From JAKZVK01 sp965261065 (GTDB taxonomy: Bacteria > Acidobacteriota > Terriglobia > Bryobacterales > UBA6623): a stretch of 64,000 nucleotides of DNA. The position numbers and the translations under genes are program-made. Position 1 is the stretch's first letter. The number at the start of each line of letters is the position of its first letter. The notes under the pieces were generated by a model, which worked only from the letters and a program-made list of their open reading frames with translations, was not told where the DNA came from and searched no databases. Where the stretch lies: assembly GCA_965261065.1 (NCBI GenBank), contig OZ253444.1, positions 6,696,001 to 6,760,000 of the forward strand. The letters run 5' to 3'. This document shows, one piece after another, positions 31,068 through 40,093 of this stretch.

Positions 31068-32096
31068 TTACCCTACCGACCCGGCTGCGGGAAGACGCTG
31101 GCCGCGGTTGAGGAGCGTGCTCTCGATCTCTTTGTTGACGCCGCCTTCGTAGAACTCGGCGGCCACGCGGATGGCGTTCTTGATGGCGTTCGCGTTCGAG
31201 CGGCCGTGGCAAATGATGGCCACGCCCTTGGTGCCGAGCAGAGGCGCGCCGCCGTATTCGGAGTAGTCCCAGCGCTTGCGAAAATCCTCGAAAGCCCCGT
31301 AGGTGAGCATGGAGCCGACCTTACGGGCGATGTTGGCTTCGAGCGACTCCTTCAAGGCTGACTTCAACGCTTTCACTAGCCCCTCGCTCACCTTCAAAGC
31401 GACGTTGCCGATGAATCCGTCGCAGACAATCACGTCGGTCTGGCCGCTATAGAGGTCTTGCCCTTCGACATTGCCGATGAAGTTGATGGGCGACTGCTTC
31501 AGCAGCGGCGTGACGGAGCGCGTCAGTTCGTTGCCCTTGTGTTCCTCTTCGCCGATCGAGAGCAGCCCGACGCGGGGTTTGGGGCGGTGGAAGATCACTC
31601 GCGCGTACACCGACCCCATGACCGCAAAATCGACCAGCATCTCGGCGCTGCAATCGACGTTCGCCCCGACGTCGATCAACACCGCCCAGGTGCCTCCGAG
31701 GGTTGGGAAGACCTGCGCCAGCGCGGGCCGGTGCACCCCCGGCAACACGCCCATGACCACCTTGCAAATGGCCATGGCGGCACCGGTGTTGCCGGCCGAG
31801 ATCACCCCCTGCGCGCGGCCCTCATGCACCACGCGGGCGGCCACGCGGATCGAGCTGTCGCGTTTGGCACGCAACGCCTTGCTCGCGACATCGTCCATCG
31901 AGATGACTTCGCTGGCGTGAACGATCTCAATCGGCAGGCCGTTGCCGTTGTGCCGGCCCAGTTCCGCGTCAAGAACCTTCTGGTCGCCTACGAGGACCAC
32001 GCCCACACCGTACTCACGGGCGGCCTGAACCGATCCCTCGACCTCGACGGCGGGCGCTCCGTCCCCTCCCATGGCATCGACGGCGATCTTGATCAT
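31068..32096 (-). CDS. plsX: Phosphate acyltransferase PlsX
   Basis: 342 aa peripheral membrane enzyme converting acyl-ACP to acyl-phosphate for phospholipid synthesis. The start ATG 32096 gives the family N-terminus MIKIAVDAMGGDGAP. Conserved segments: VISAGNTGAAMA, ALAQVFPTLGG, IDVGANVDC, LLSIGEEEHKGNEL, NFIGNVEGQDLY, DVIVCDGFIGNVALK and EYGGAPLLGTKGVAIICHGRSN. It is the third gene of the usual yceD-rpmF-plsX operon, 115 bp after rpmF. The fabH that often follows is absent here. Confidence 0.96.
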   Translation of the reverse strand: MIKIAVDAMGGDGAPAVEVEGSVQAAREYGVGVVLVGDQKVLDAELGRHNGNGLPIEIVHASEVISMDDVASKALRAKRDSSIRVAARVVHEGRAQGVISAGNTGAAMAICKVVMGVLPGVHRPALAQVFPTLGGTWAVLIDVGANVDCSAEMLVDFAVMGSVYARVIFHRPKPRVGLLSIGEEEHKGNELTRSVTPLLKQSPINFIGNVEGQDLYSGQTDVIVCDGFIGNVALKVSEGLVKALKSALKESLEANIARKVGSMLTYGAFEDFRKRWDYSEYGGAPLLGTKGVAIICHGRSNANAIKNAIRVAAEFYEGGVNKEIESTLLNRGQRLPAAGSVG

Positions 32097-32211
32097 GAGT
32101 GGCCTGCCGCAGGTGCTGCGCAGAGCGACAGTTGGTATTCTGTCATCCACGCCGAAGGATGGTCAACCTGAGAATCGGTGCGTGGCAGCCGGAGGGGTCG
32201 CCACGCGCGGG

Positions 32212-32394
32212 CTATTCGGTTTCGACCTCGACGACTTCGCGGCCACGGTATTTTCCACAGTGCGGGCACACACGATGAGGAATCGTCGGCTCCCCGCAGT
32301 CCGGGCAGGTCGAGGCGGGCGGCTTGGAGAGAAAGTCATTCGCCCGGCGCTTGTGGGTTCGGGCTTTCGAGTGTTTCCGTTTCGGGTTCGGCAT
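32212..32394 (-). CDS. rpmF: 50S ribosomal protein bL32
   Basis: 60 aa. N-terminus MPNPKRKHSKARTHKRRAN and a four-Cys zinc ribbon (CPDCGEP...CPHCGKYRG), so this is the zinc-binding (C+) form. It lies between yceD (22-bp gap) and plsX in the conserved order. Confidence 0.97.
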   Translation of the reverse strand: MPNPKRKHSKARTHKRRANDFLSKPPASTCPDCGEPTIPHRVCPHCGKYRGREVVEVETE

Positions 32395-32416
32395 AGCGTT
32401 TCTTGTGGAACCTTCT

Positions 32417-32953
32417 TTATTGAATCTTCAGTTTCAAGTCTTTGAGGCCGTCCCAGCGCGAGTCGGTGAAGGTCTCCCGGCAGTCGCAGGCCCCGGCGGC
32501 CCGTTTCGCGCCACAGCGCGAACAGATGCCGGGACAGCTCTCGTCGCACAGCACTCGCATCGGCAGCCAGAGCAGGATCTGCTCACGGACCACGGTGTCG
32601 AGATCAAGGCCGTCGCCCTCGTAGAAGCCAACCTCGGTTTCGTCCCGCTGGATCGACACCTCTTCGGATCGCGCGATCACGTCCATGGGGTAGTAGAAAA
32701 GGTCGAGTGCCCCGTCGAGCTTCTTCGCGATCGGGTCGAGACAGCGGGCACAACGGCCTTCGGCGGTTCCTTCGATGCGCCCTCGAACCCGAATCGCACG
32801 AGAACTGCGCCGGTCGAGCAGTTCGGCCTCTCCACTCGCGCGGAGACCGCCGGTGAATTTCCAGTCGCCTTCTAAGAGGGGGAGCTTTCCCGGCTGGTAG
32901 GCGCAGTCGAACGGGACTTTGCGGCGTTCCAGCTCTGAAACCGAGATAAACAC
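32417..32953 (-). CDS. yceD: YceD/DUF177 family protein
   Basis: 178 aa. The family motif is GRCARCLDPI at about residue 70, followed by the acidic DLFYYP strand. The C-terminal CDESCPGICSRCGAKRAAGACDC adds a four-Cys cluster often seen in this family. YceD proteins are linked with 23S rRNA accumulation and are co-transcribed with rpmF. First gene of the operon; its upstream region contains an inverted repeat at 32991-33029. Confidence 0.9.
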   Translation of the reverse strand: MFISVSELERRKVPFDCAYQPGKLPLLEGDWKFTGGLRASGEAELLDRRSSRAIRVRGRIEGTAEGRCARCLDPIAKKLDGALDLFYYPMDVIARSEEVSIQRDETEVGFYEGDGLDLDTVVREQILLWLPMRVLCDESCPGICSRCGAKRAAGACDCRETFTDSRWDGLKDLKLKIQ

Positions 32954-32990
32954 TGCGTCGCCTCTGGCTGGCCCATGCCTTCCTCAAGTA

Positions 32991-33029
32991 TAGCGGATCA
33001 AACGCCGGCAACCGTGGTCAGATCCGCTA
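32991..33029. promoter_or_regulatory. Inverted repeat between divergent yceD and isomerase genes
   Basis: TAGCGGATC at 32991-32999 and GATCCGCTA at 33021-33029, perfect 9-bp arms 21 bp apart. It is the only such dyad in the divergent spacer, 38 bp upstream of yceD. It could be an operator for a dimeric regulator or a hairpin in a 5' leader. There is no direct evidence of the regulator. Confidence 0.4.
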
Positions 33030-33076
33030 CCATAGGCTCGTCCCCAAGCCGTGCATAGGCGATGGCAAATCCAGGC

Positions 33077-33098
33077 TGGGGCGGACAGTCCGCCCCCT
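33077..33098. repeat. Dispersed palindrome, GGGGCGGACAGTCCGCCCC
   Basis: A nearly perfect dyad, member of the family at 9353 and 31026. It lies just before the chosen start of the next gene, which argues against the upstream ATG at 33062. Confidence 0.75.
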
Positions 33099-33118
33099 GT
33101 TCCAAAGCGGGAGTAGCT

Positions 33119-34120
33119 GTGAAACTCGGTCTCGATCTGTTCAGTTTGCGGTCGCAGGACTGGAGCCCTTTCGACTTGCTCGACTACGCCGCGAAACTGG
33201 GCGTCGATGTGGCTCACTTCTCCGAACCGCGCTTCCTCGGCAGCGTGGACGACGCCCACCTTGACCGCGTCAAGGCCCACGCCGACCGGCTGGGGCTCGA
33301 GCTGGAAGTCGGCTTCGGGTCGATCTGCTCCTCGTCGAGCCGCTTCGATCGAAGGCAAGGGACGCCGGAAGAGCAACTCGTCAAGATGTTCGCGATCGCG
33401 CGGCGACTGGGTTCGCCGTTGGTGCGTTGCTACTTGGGGACGTCCAAGGACCGCGAAGAACCTGTCCCGCTTGACCAGCACATCGAAAACACCGTTAAGG
33501 CTTGCCACGCGGTGCGCAGCCAGGCGCTCGACTTGGGGTTGAGAATTGCGGTGGAGAACCACGCCGGCGACTTGCAGTCGCACCAACTCAAGATGCTTGT
33601 CGAAGAGGCGGGTGCGGACTACGTAGGGGCCCTCTACGACGCAGGCAACGCCGCGTGGACGCTCGAAGATCCTTTGACGGCGCTCGAGATCCTGGCCCCT
33701 TACGTCGTGACCAGCGGCATCCGCGACTCGGCCGTGTGGGAGACGCCCGGCGGGGCGGCCGTGCAGTGGGTCGCGATGGGCGAGGGTAACGTTGGGATCG
33801 AAGCGGTCGCGAAACGCTATAGCGAGCTTTGTCCCGGCAAGCCTTTCTCGCTCGAAATCATCAACACGCGTTCGCCGAGGATGTTTGACTACTGGACCGA
33901 AGAGTTCTGGGATGCCTACCGCGATGTTCCGGCGAGCTTCCTGGCGCGTTTTCAGAAGCTGGCCCGCAACGGCGAACCCTACACGAACGTCCGTCCCGCG
34001 CCACCGGGAGCGAGTCCCGACAGCGCAGAGTTCAAGGCCTTCTTGGTCGAGCAGGAGCGGCGCGACGTCGAGCAGGCGGTGGCGTATTCAAGAGACGTGC
34101 TCGGCTTGGGCGAAACTTAG
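33119..34120 (+). CDS. Sugar phosphate isomerase/epimerase-like TIM-barrel protein
   Basis: 333 aa from GTG 33119, with GGGAG five bases upstream. It begins VKLGLDLFSLRSQDWSPFDLLDYAAKLGVD, typical of the xylose-isomerase-like/AP-endonuclease-2 barrel. Metal-site type residues appear in IAVENHAGDL (Glu), YDAGNAAW (Asp) and SLEIINTRSPR (Glu). No signal peptide. The substrate is unknown; members isomerise or epimerise keto-sugars or inositol derivatives. Not linked to a pathway by its neighbours. Confidence 0.75.
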   Translation: MKLGLDLFSLRSQDWSPFDLLDYAAKLGVDVAHFSEPRFLGSVDDAHLDRVKAHADRLGLELEVGFGSICSSSSRFDRRQGTPEEQLVKMFAIARRLGSPLVRCYLGTSKDREEPVPLDQHIENTVKACHAVRSQALDLGLRIAVENHAGDLQSHQLKMLVEEAGADYVGALYDAGNAAWTLEDPLTALEILAPYVVTSGIRDSAVWETPGGAAVQWVAMGEGNVGIEAVAKRYSELCPGKPFSLEIINTRSPRMFDYWTEEFWDAYRDVPASFLARFQKLARNGEPYTNVRPAPPGASPDSAEFKAFLVEQERRDVEQAVAYSRDVLGLGET

Positions 34121-34165
34121 TTCGAAGGGATTCGCCCCTCGGACTCGATCAAATGGACCTCTTGC

Positions 34166-35092
34166 TCACGTTGCCGGCGACGGTTCCGTTGGCCCACTTG
34201 GTTCGGTGGGCGCCGGGACGACGACGTCTTCGTAGGGGTGACGCTTGGTGATGGCCCCGCCGTGTTCGAAGACGTCGAGGGCCTGCTCGTAGAGATCGCG
34301 GGGGATGGTGAGGTCGCCGCGCCAGCAGCCTAGCTCCTGGTAGTCCGCGATCGTAGCGGCGAGGACCTCGGGGTTGATGTCTTCAAAGAACGGGGCTTCC
34401 TTCTCGGCGACCTCTTCGGGCGGGGCTTCGCGCACCCATTCGCGGGCGCGGCGATAGGCGCGGAGAAACGCCAGGGCGCGATCGGTGGCGAGGAACTCGC
34501 GCGTGGCCATCAGGGTGCTGAAGGCTACCTCGGGCATGGCTTCGCCAACCGAGGCGACGACGCCGGCCCGTCCTTCGTACTGATGCTGCCGCGGCGCGGG
34601 ACCCTGCTGGTGAACGTAGGCCCAGCGGCCGGTGCGAAACTGCCTGTCGATTTGATAAGGGTCGCCGGCGTCGAGGACGTCGATCTTGCTCCAATCGACG
34701 CCCTGCTGGTGAGCCGCGTATTGCAGCATGAGCAGCGGCTGACGGCCGTGGTCGGCGAGCAGGCTCGCGCCCTCGAGCTTCTTCCAATGGAAGTCGGGAT
34801 CGGGCCGGCTCGCCGCGAGAAAGAAGCCGTCGCGGCGGTTGATGATCGCGAAGTGGACGGGCAGGCCGGTCTCGCCGCGCTCCATCGGGCCCCAGTTGGA
34901 GCCCGGCGCGGACTGCATGACGTCGACTTGGCCGCTCTTCAGTAGAGGGTGCGAGCGGTCGCCGGGCGGCAGTTCGGCGTAGATGGCTTCGAGGCCCTCG
35001 TCGTCGAGGAAGCCGGCGGCGATGGTCGCGATCAGCGGGCTGTAGAAGGCCGAGTGGCGGGCGACCATGATGCGGAGCGGGGTGGCGGCCAT
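34166..35092 (-). CDS. NMT1/ThiY-like substrate-binding domain protein without signal peptide
   Basis: 308 aa. The fold signature is LRIMVARHSAFYSPLIATIAAGFLDDEGLEAIYAEL, then LLKSGQVDVMQSAPGSNW and FAIINRRDGFFLAA, as in periplasmic binding proteins for nitrate, sulfonate or pyrimidine precursors. Start ATG 35092 follows the previous gene's TGA by one base, so the pair is translationally coupled. No export signal and no ABC permease or ATPase nearby, which is unusual for a transport component. It may act as a cytoplasmic THI5-like enzyme or ligand sensor. Confidence 0.7.
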   Translation of the reverse strand: MAATPLRIMVARHSAFYSPLIATIAAGFLDDEGLEAIYAELPPGDRSHPLLKSGQVDVMQSAPGSNWGPMERGETGLPVHFAIINRRDGFFLAASRPDPDFHWKKLEGASLLADHGRQPLLMLQYAAHQQGVDWSKIDVLDAGDPYQIDRQFRTGRWAYVHQQGPAPRQHQYEGRAGVVASVGEAMPEVAFSTLMATREFLATDRALAFLRAYRRAREWVREAPPEEVAEKEAPFFEDINPEVLAATIADYQELGCWRGDLTIPRDLYEQALDVFEHGGAITKRHPYEDVVVPAPTEPSGPTEPSPAT

Positions 35093-35093
35093 G

Positions 35094-36719
35094 TCAGGGA
35101 TTCTCCTGGTCTGAGTGCTGCGGGACTGATTCGTTCGGGGTACGGCCCGGCGGCTTGCGGAACTCGGTGAGCCGGTAGTGGTGCGTTTGCGGCGGCCAAC
35201 CGAGCAGGCGGGCCATCCAGCGGTCGGCCGTGGAGTACGGGACGAAGAGATGCTCTTTGCCGCGGTAGCTCGCCGTCGCCTCGGACTCGATCCGGCTTAT
35301 GACGCCGCCGGGGGAGATGTCGTGCGTGTTCCGCAGGTACCAAATGACATCGAGTCGAACCCCGTTGACGCGCTGCGAGGCGAGGGTTTCGGTTGGCTCG
35401 CCGCGGATCTTGATCGTCTCGACGTGTCCGTCGAGGGCGGCGAGCAGAGGCGAGGGGTCGGTGTTGTAGCCTTCCACGAGCATGAGGGCGCCGGTGGTTG
35501 AGGAGCCGACGCCGGCCGAGTGTTCGCGGACGTACAGGGCGATCTCGCCGAACGGAACCAGATAACCCTGGTTGCGAAAGCCTTGCTTGCCGAAGTAGGC
35601 GGTCAGCGATCCGAGCGAAACGACGAGCAGGCCGGCGCAGACGACGGTGCCGGCGCGGGGCCGGCGCTCGCGTCCGGCGAGCAGCAAGAGCAGGTAGAAC
35701 GGCAGGACGAACAGCAGGCGAGCGCCCACGAAAGCGAACGTGACCCAGGCGGTCGCGCCGAGGTAGCCGATCAGGGCCACCACGCTGACCAAGGGGAGCC
35801 AGCGTGGACGTCGCGATTGCCGGTGTAGGAGGCGCTGCGGCATGATCCCGTGTCGCAGGAGCCACAGGATCCAGGGGCCGAGCACGACGCCCAGCGCGAT
35901 GGCCCAGGTCGGAAACGCTTCCTCGAACGTGAACGACGTGAACCAGTAGGCCAGCTTGACCGCGGTTTCGAGCGCGAAGTTCTGAATCAGCCAGTAGGGC
36001 TGGGCGCTCGAGACGCGGGAGAGCGATTCGGCCAGGGTCGCCACCCAGGGCAGGTAGAGCAGAGCGATGAGGGCGTTCGAGATGAGCAGCGGCTTCAACA
36101 GATCACGCTGCCGAATCCATCGCAGCGCGAGGACCAGCGCGGTGGCGGCGGCGACGGCGAGTCCGGGCAGGTAGTGGGTGTAGAGCAGTGCTCCGGTGGC
36201 AAGAGAGTATGTCAGTAACCGCCGGCGGGACGAAGGCTCGTCCAGGAAGCGCAGCGCGAGGTGGATGGCCACGACGGAGACCAGCAACTGCAAGCTGTAG
36301 GAGCGTCCCATGCGCGAGTACATCAGCAGGGTGGGCGAGAGGCACCACAGCGTCAGGAACCACAGGCGCGTGGTCTTCGAGGTGTTGCGGAGCCAGAGGA
36401 AATCGACGGCGACGGTCGCGATCAGGCAGATCGTTGCCGAGAGGGCGCGCAGCTCGGCGATACCGCTGCCGGGCCACGGAAGCTGCGTCCACAGGCGGGC
36501 GAGGAAGTAGTAGATCGGCGGGTGGATGTCGGCTTGCAGAATCGGTGGAATCGCCGCCCAGGGTTGGCGGACGACGTCGAGGGTGAATTGCTCGTCACCC
36601 CAGATGGGCAGCAGGTCGAGGTTGTGAAACAGCAGGCCGAACTGGAGTAGCAGGAACCAGGGGAGGGGCCGCTCGAGTAGAAGGGCGGTCCAGGTGCGGC
36701 GGTGGAACGTCCCGGCCAT
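35094..36719 (-). CDS. GT39/ArnT-like membrane glycosyltransferase
   Basis: 541 aa with about 11 membrane segments. The first extracytoplasmic loop has the acidic motif LPIWGDEQFTLDVV followed by DIHPPIYYFLARLW, the pattern of GT-C enzymes that use polyprenyl-phosphate sugars. The C-terminal 140 residues (from about residue 395) form a soluble periplasmic domain. Such enzymes decorate lipid A, proteins or polysaccharides. It is co-transcribed with the binding-protein-like gene at 34166-35092, an association I cannot explain. Confidence 0.75.
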   Translation of the reverse strand: MAGTFHRRTWTALLLERPLPWFLLLQFGLLFHNLDLLPIWGDEQFTLDVVRQPWAAIPPILQADIHPPIYYFLARLWTQLPWPGSGIAELRALSATICLIATVAVDFLWLRNTSKTTRLWFLTLWCLSPTLLMYSRMGRSYSLQLLVSVVAIHLALRFLDEPSSRRRLLTYSLATGALLYTHYLPGLAVAAATALVLALRWIRQRDLLKPLLISNALIALLYLPWVATLAESLSRVSSAQPYWLIQNFALETAVKLAYWFTSFTFEEAFPTWAIALGVVLGPWILWLLRHGIMPQRLLHRQSRRPRWLPLVSVVALIGYLGATAWVTFAFVGARLLFVLPFYLLLLLAGRERRPRAGTVVCAGLLVVSLGSLTAYFGKQGFRNQGYLVPFGEIALYVREHSAGVGSSTTGALMLVEGYNTDPSPLLAALDGHVETIKIRGEPTETLASQRVNGVRLDVIWYLRNTHDISPGGVISRIESEATASYRGKEHLFVPYSTADRWMARLLGWPPQTHHYRLTEFRKPPGRTPNESVPQHSDQENP

Positions 36720-36996
36720 CCACGAAATCTAGCATGGTGGTGAGGAGGGGCACAAAAACCGAGGGTGGCTCTTCCGACAATGGGATTGGCGGAAGTAATC
36801 GTAGACCCGAAGGTTGCCCACAGAACGTGGCCGGTCAGCCGCAACTCCTTTACGAGTTGGCTGTCAGCGTCCCATCGTCCAAAGAGCCACGGCGAGAGGC
36901 CACATCTCCGACATGCCGACGACACGACCAAGTGAAACGTGGATGAAGATCATGCCGGTCTGAGGAGACTTATCCACCTGAGGAAAGGGCCCCAGC

Positions 36997-39900
36997 TTAT
37001 GTTCGTTCTCTGTGGAATCGCCAGTAGACCGCCGGCACGACAACCATGTTCAAAGCTGTCGAGGTGACCAATCCACAGAGCACCACGAGGGCTAGCGGTG
37101 CATGGATCTCGCTGCCGGTTTCACCCAACCCAAGACCGATCGGGATCAACGCGAGGCCGGTGGACATGGCCGTCATCAATATCGGCGCGAGGCGTTCTGA
37201 CGAGCCGCGAACGACGGCCTCTCGGAAGTCGGTTACACCCTCCTCTTGCATCAGATGCTTGATGTGAGAGACCAGCATGATGCCGTTGCGCGTGGCGATC
37301 CCAAACAACGTGATGAACCCGATCAACGAAGCGACCGAGAGCACACCGCCCGCGAGAAAAACGCCAACGACACCTCCGATCAGAGCTAGCGGCAGGTTGC
37401 ACATGATAATCAGAGCATCCTTCCAGGCCCCGAAGGCAGTCGTCAGGATGACCAGGATTCCGAGCACGACCAGCCCGCCGAGCAGAAGAATGCGCCGCGA
37501 TGCTTCGGCTTCGCTCTCAAATTGGCCGCCGTACTCTACGCGATAACCTTGAGGCAAAGTCACCTCCTGGGCGATGTGCTCCTGGATGTCATTGACGACG
37601 CTGCGCAGGTCGCGGCCGGCGACGTTGCAAGAGACGACGATCTTGCGCTGAATGTTCTCCCGCGTGATAAAGTTGGGACTGCGGTCTTCGCGAATCTCCG
37701 CGATCGCCGAGAGCGGAACCCGTGCGCCGGAGGGCGTATCGATCATCGCTTGCCGGATAGTTTCCATGTGTTGGGGCCGGCCGCCTTCGTATCGAACCAC
37801 AAGGGGGAAAGCGATCTGCCCTTCGAGGATGGAGCCCACCTCCTGGCCGAGGAATATGGTCCGCAGCGCCTCCGCCGCTGATCCCGCCGGCATGCCGTAA
37901 CGGGCCAAGGCGTCACGCTGGAAGCGCACGCTGATGGTCGGGACGTCGGTTTGCTGCTCTGTGGCCAGGCCCACAACCCCAGAGACGTCGCGCATAGCCG
38001 CCTCGACCTGTTGGGCGATTGCCCGTAGCGCGCGAAGGTCGTCGCCGAAAATCTTCACCGCGATATTCGAGCGAGTACCGGAAAGCATGTGGTCGATACG
38101 GTGTGAGATCGGCTGGCCGATGTTGACGTTCGTGCCGGGGATCAGCGTGGACCTCTGGCGAATCTCTTCCAGCACTTCGTCCTTTGGGCGATCCTTCATC
38201 TCAAGCCGTACATCGATTTCGGCCGCCTCGACACCCTGCAGGTGCTCATCGAGTTCCGCGCGGCCGGTCCGCCGGCCGGTCGAGATGACCTCTGGAACCG
38301 CAAGCAAGATGTTTTCCAGCGCCGCCCCGAGACGATCCGATTCTTCAAGACTGGTTCCGGGGATCGTGACAGTACTGATGGTCAGGGTCCCCTCGTTGAA
38401 CTCCGGCAAAAAAGAACGGCCCATCCAGCCGAAGCTGGCAACCGCCGCGGCCAGCAAGATGGCTGAGGAAACCATCACAAGGGCGCTGTGACGAACACTC
38501 CATCCGACAACCGGCCTGTAAAGCTGCTTCAGAAAGCGGATGAGAGCCGGATCTTCTCCCCTCAGCACTGCTTTCGCGCGAGGCAACAGGTAAGAACAAA
38601 GTACGGGAGTCACTGTCAGCGCGCCGATCAAGGATGCAAACAGCGCGAGGATGTAGGCGAAGCCGAGTGGCTGGAGCAGACGGCCCTCCACGCCGCTCAA
38701 GAAGAACAGCGGCGCGAAGACAAGCATCACGATGATCGTGGCGTAGACGACCGGCCCGCGAATCTCACTGCTGGCCTGATACACCACCTCAAGTACCGGG
38801 CGACGCTCCCCCGGCGAAAGCAGCATGTTCTGGCGCAACCGGCGGAAGACGTTCTCGACGTCGATGACGACATCATCGACCAGCGCGCCGATGGCGATCG
38901 CAAGTCCTCCCAGCGTCATGCTGTTCACGGTCAGGCCAAGCGCGTGCAACCCGAGGAAAGCTGCTGTCAACGAGAATGGGATGGCGAAGAGCGTGATGAC
39001 ACTGGCGCGGCCGTTCGCCAGAAAGGCGATGACCACGGCCACGACCAGGATGCCGCCGTAAGAGAGGGCTTCTTCGAGGTTGGCAATCGCTATCTCGATA
39101 AAATCGGCCTGGCGGAAGACATCACGATGGATGGTCATCCCCGCGGGCAGACCGGATTCGATATCCGTCAAGACAGTGTCGATGGCGCTCGTCAACTCAA
39201 GCGTGTTCGTTCGCGGCTGCTTGCGGATGCCAATAACGACGGCCGGTTCGCCGTTGAGCGATCCCTCGCCACGCTTGAGAGCTTCGCCGATCTGAACCTT
39301 GCCGAGATCTCCGATGTAGACCGGCGTGGTGTCACTTTCGGTGACGACGGTCCGGCGGATCTCGTTGAGATTCGAGTAGCGGCCGAAGCCTTGGATCAGA
39401 TACTCCTGGCCGCCGTCGACCCGAAAGCCCGCTGAAGTATTCGTGTTCGCCGCTTTGAGGGCGGCTTGGATCTCGGCCAGCGAGACCTGGTAGGCCCGCA
39501 ACTTGTCGGGCGAGAGCTGCACCTGATACTGCTTTTGCCCTCCTCCGATTGGCGTCACCTGAGCAACCCCTGGAACGGCCAGAATGCGCCGCCGGATCAC
39601 GGTATCGGCAACCGTGCGGAGCTCCAGCGGAGTGTGCTGGTCCGACGTTAGCGCGATGAACAGGACCTCGCCCATGATGGAGGAGATCGGCGCCAGGACG
39701 GGACGGCCCGTTCCCGGCGGCAGCGACTCCGAGGCGACATTGAGCCGCTCGGTTACGGTCTGCCGCGCCCGGTAGACATCCTCACCCCAATCGAATTCCA
39801 CCCAAACGATCGCCACCCCCACGGCGGTCGCCGATCGAACGCGGCGCACGCCGGAAGCCCCGTTCATCGCCGCCTCCATGGGAAACGTGACGAGGTATTC

Positions 39901-40083
39901 CATGTCGGTCGGCGCCATGCCGGGATTTTCGACGATGACCGTCACCGTCGGCGCCGTCAGGTCAGGCAGAACGTCAACAGGAAGGCGCGTCATGACGTAC
40001 CCGCCCCATGCCAGGAATGCGGCGGCAAGAGCGAGCACGAGGGGCCGGTTGTTGAGGGACCAACGAATGAGTGCGTTCAGCAT
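36997..40083 (-). CDS. HME-type RND heavy-metal efflux pump (CusA/CzcA family)
   Basis: 1028 aa inner-membrane pump. The start ATG 40083 gives MLNALIRWSLNNRPLVLALA and has AAGGAGGG just upstream. Twelve membrane segments with two large periplasmic loops. The proton-relay region in TM4 reads GLAIAIGALVDDVVIDVENVFRRL, placing it in the HME subfamily, although the exact metal (Cu/Ag or Zn/Co/Cd) is unsettled. Periplasmic segments such as RTGRAELDEHLQGVEAAEID are typical. It follows the fusion-protein gene by 10 bp. Since czcC upstream is disrupted, the pump probably lacks its own outer-membrane channel. Confidence 0.9.
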   Translation of the reverse strand: MLNALIRWSLNNRPLVLALAAAFLAWGGYVMTRLPVDVLPDLTAPTVTVIVENPGMAPTDMEYLVTFPMEAAMNGASGVRRVRSATAVGVAIVWVEFDWGEDVYRARQTVTERLNVASESLPPGTGRPVLAPISSIMGEVLFIALTSDQHTPLELRTVADTVIRRRILAVPGVAQVTPIGGGQKQYQVQLSPDKLRAYQVSLAEIQAALKAANTNTSAGFRVDGGQEYLIQGFGRYSNLNEIRRTVVTESDTTPVYIGDLGKVQIGEALKRGEGSLNGEPAVVIGIRKQPRTNTLELTSAIDTVLTDIESGLPAGMTIHRDVFRQADFIEIAIANLEEALSYGGILVVAVVIAFLANGRASVITLFAIPFSLTAAFLGLHALGLTVNSMTLGGLAIAIGALVDDVVIDVENVFRRLRQNMLLSPGERRPVLEVVYQASSEIRGPVVYATIIVMLVFAPLFFLSGVEGRLLQPLGFAYILALFASLIGALTVTPVLCSYLLPRAKAVLRGEDPALIRFLKQLYRPVVGWSVRHSALVMVSSAILLAAAVASFGWMGRSFLPEFNEGTLTISTVTIPGTSLEESDRLGAALENILLAVPEVISTGRRTGRAELDEHLQGVEAAEIDVRLEMKDRPKDEVLEEIRQRSTLIPGTNVNIGQPISHRIDHMLSGTRSNIAVKIFGDDLRALRAIAQQVEAAMRDVSGVVGLATEQQTDVPTISVRFQRDALARYGMPAGSAAEALRTIFLGQEVGSILEGQIAFPLVVRYEGGRPQHMETIRQAMIDTPSGARVPLSAIAEIREDRSPNFITRENIQRKIVVSCNVAGRDLRSVVNDIQEHIAQEVTLPQGYRVEYGGQFESEAEASRRILLLGGLVVLGILVILTTAFGAWKDALIIMCNLPLALIGGVVGVFLAGGVLSVASLIGFITLFGIATRNGIMLVSHIKHLMQEEGVTDFREAVVRGSSERLAPILMTAMSTGLALIPIGLGLGETGSEIHAPLALVVLCGLVTSTALNMVVVPAVYWRFHRERT

Positions 40084-40093
40084 GACTCCCTCC

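Noticed and set aside
33062..33118. Earlier ATG for the sugar isomerase-like gene
   Set aside because: The extra 19 codons translate a dispersed palindrome. GTG 33119 has a good GGGAG site and the family N-terminus.
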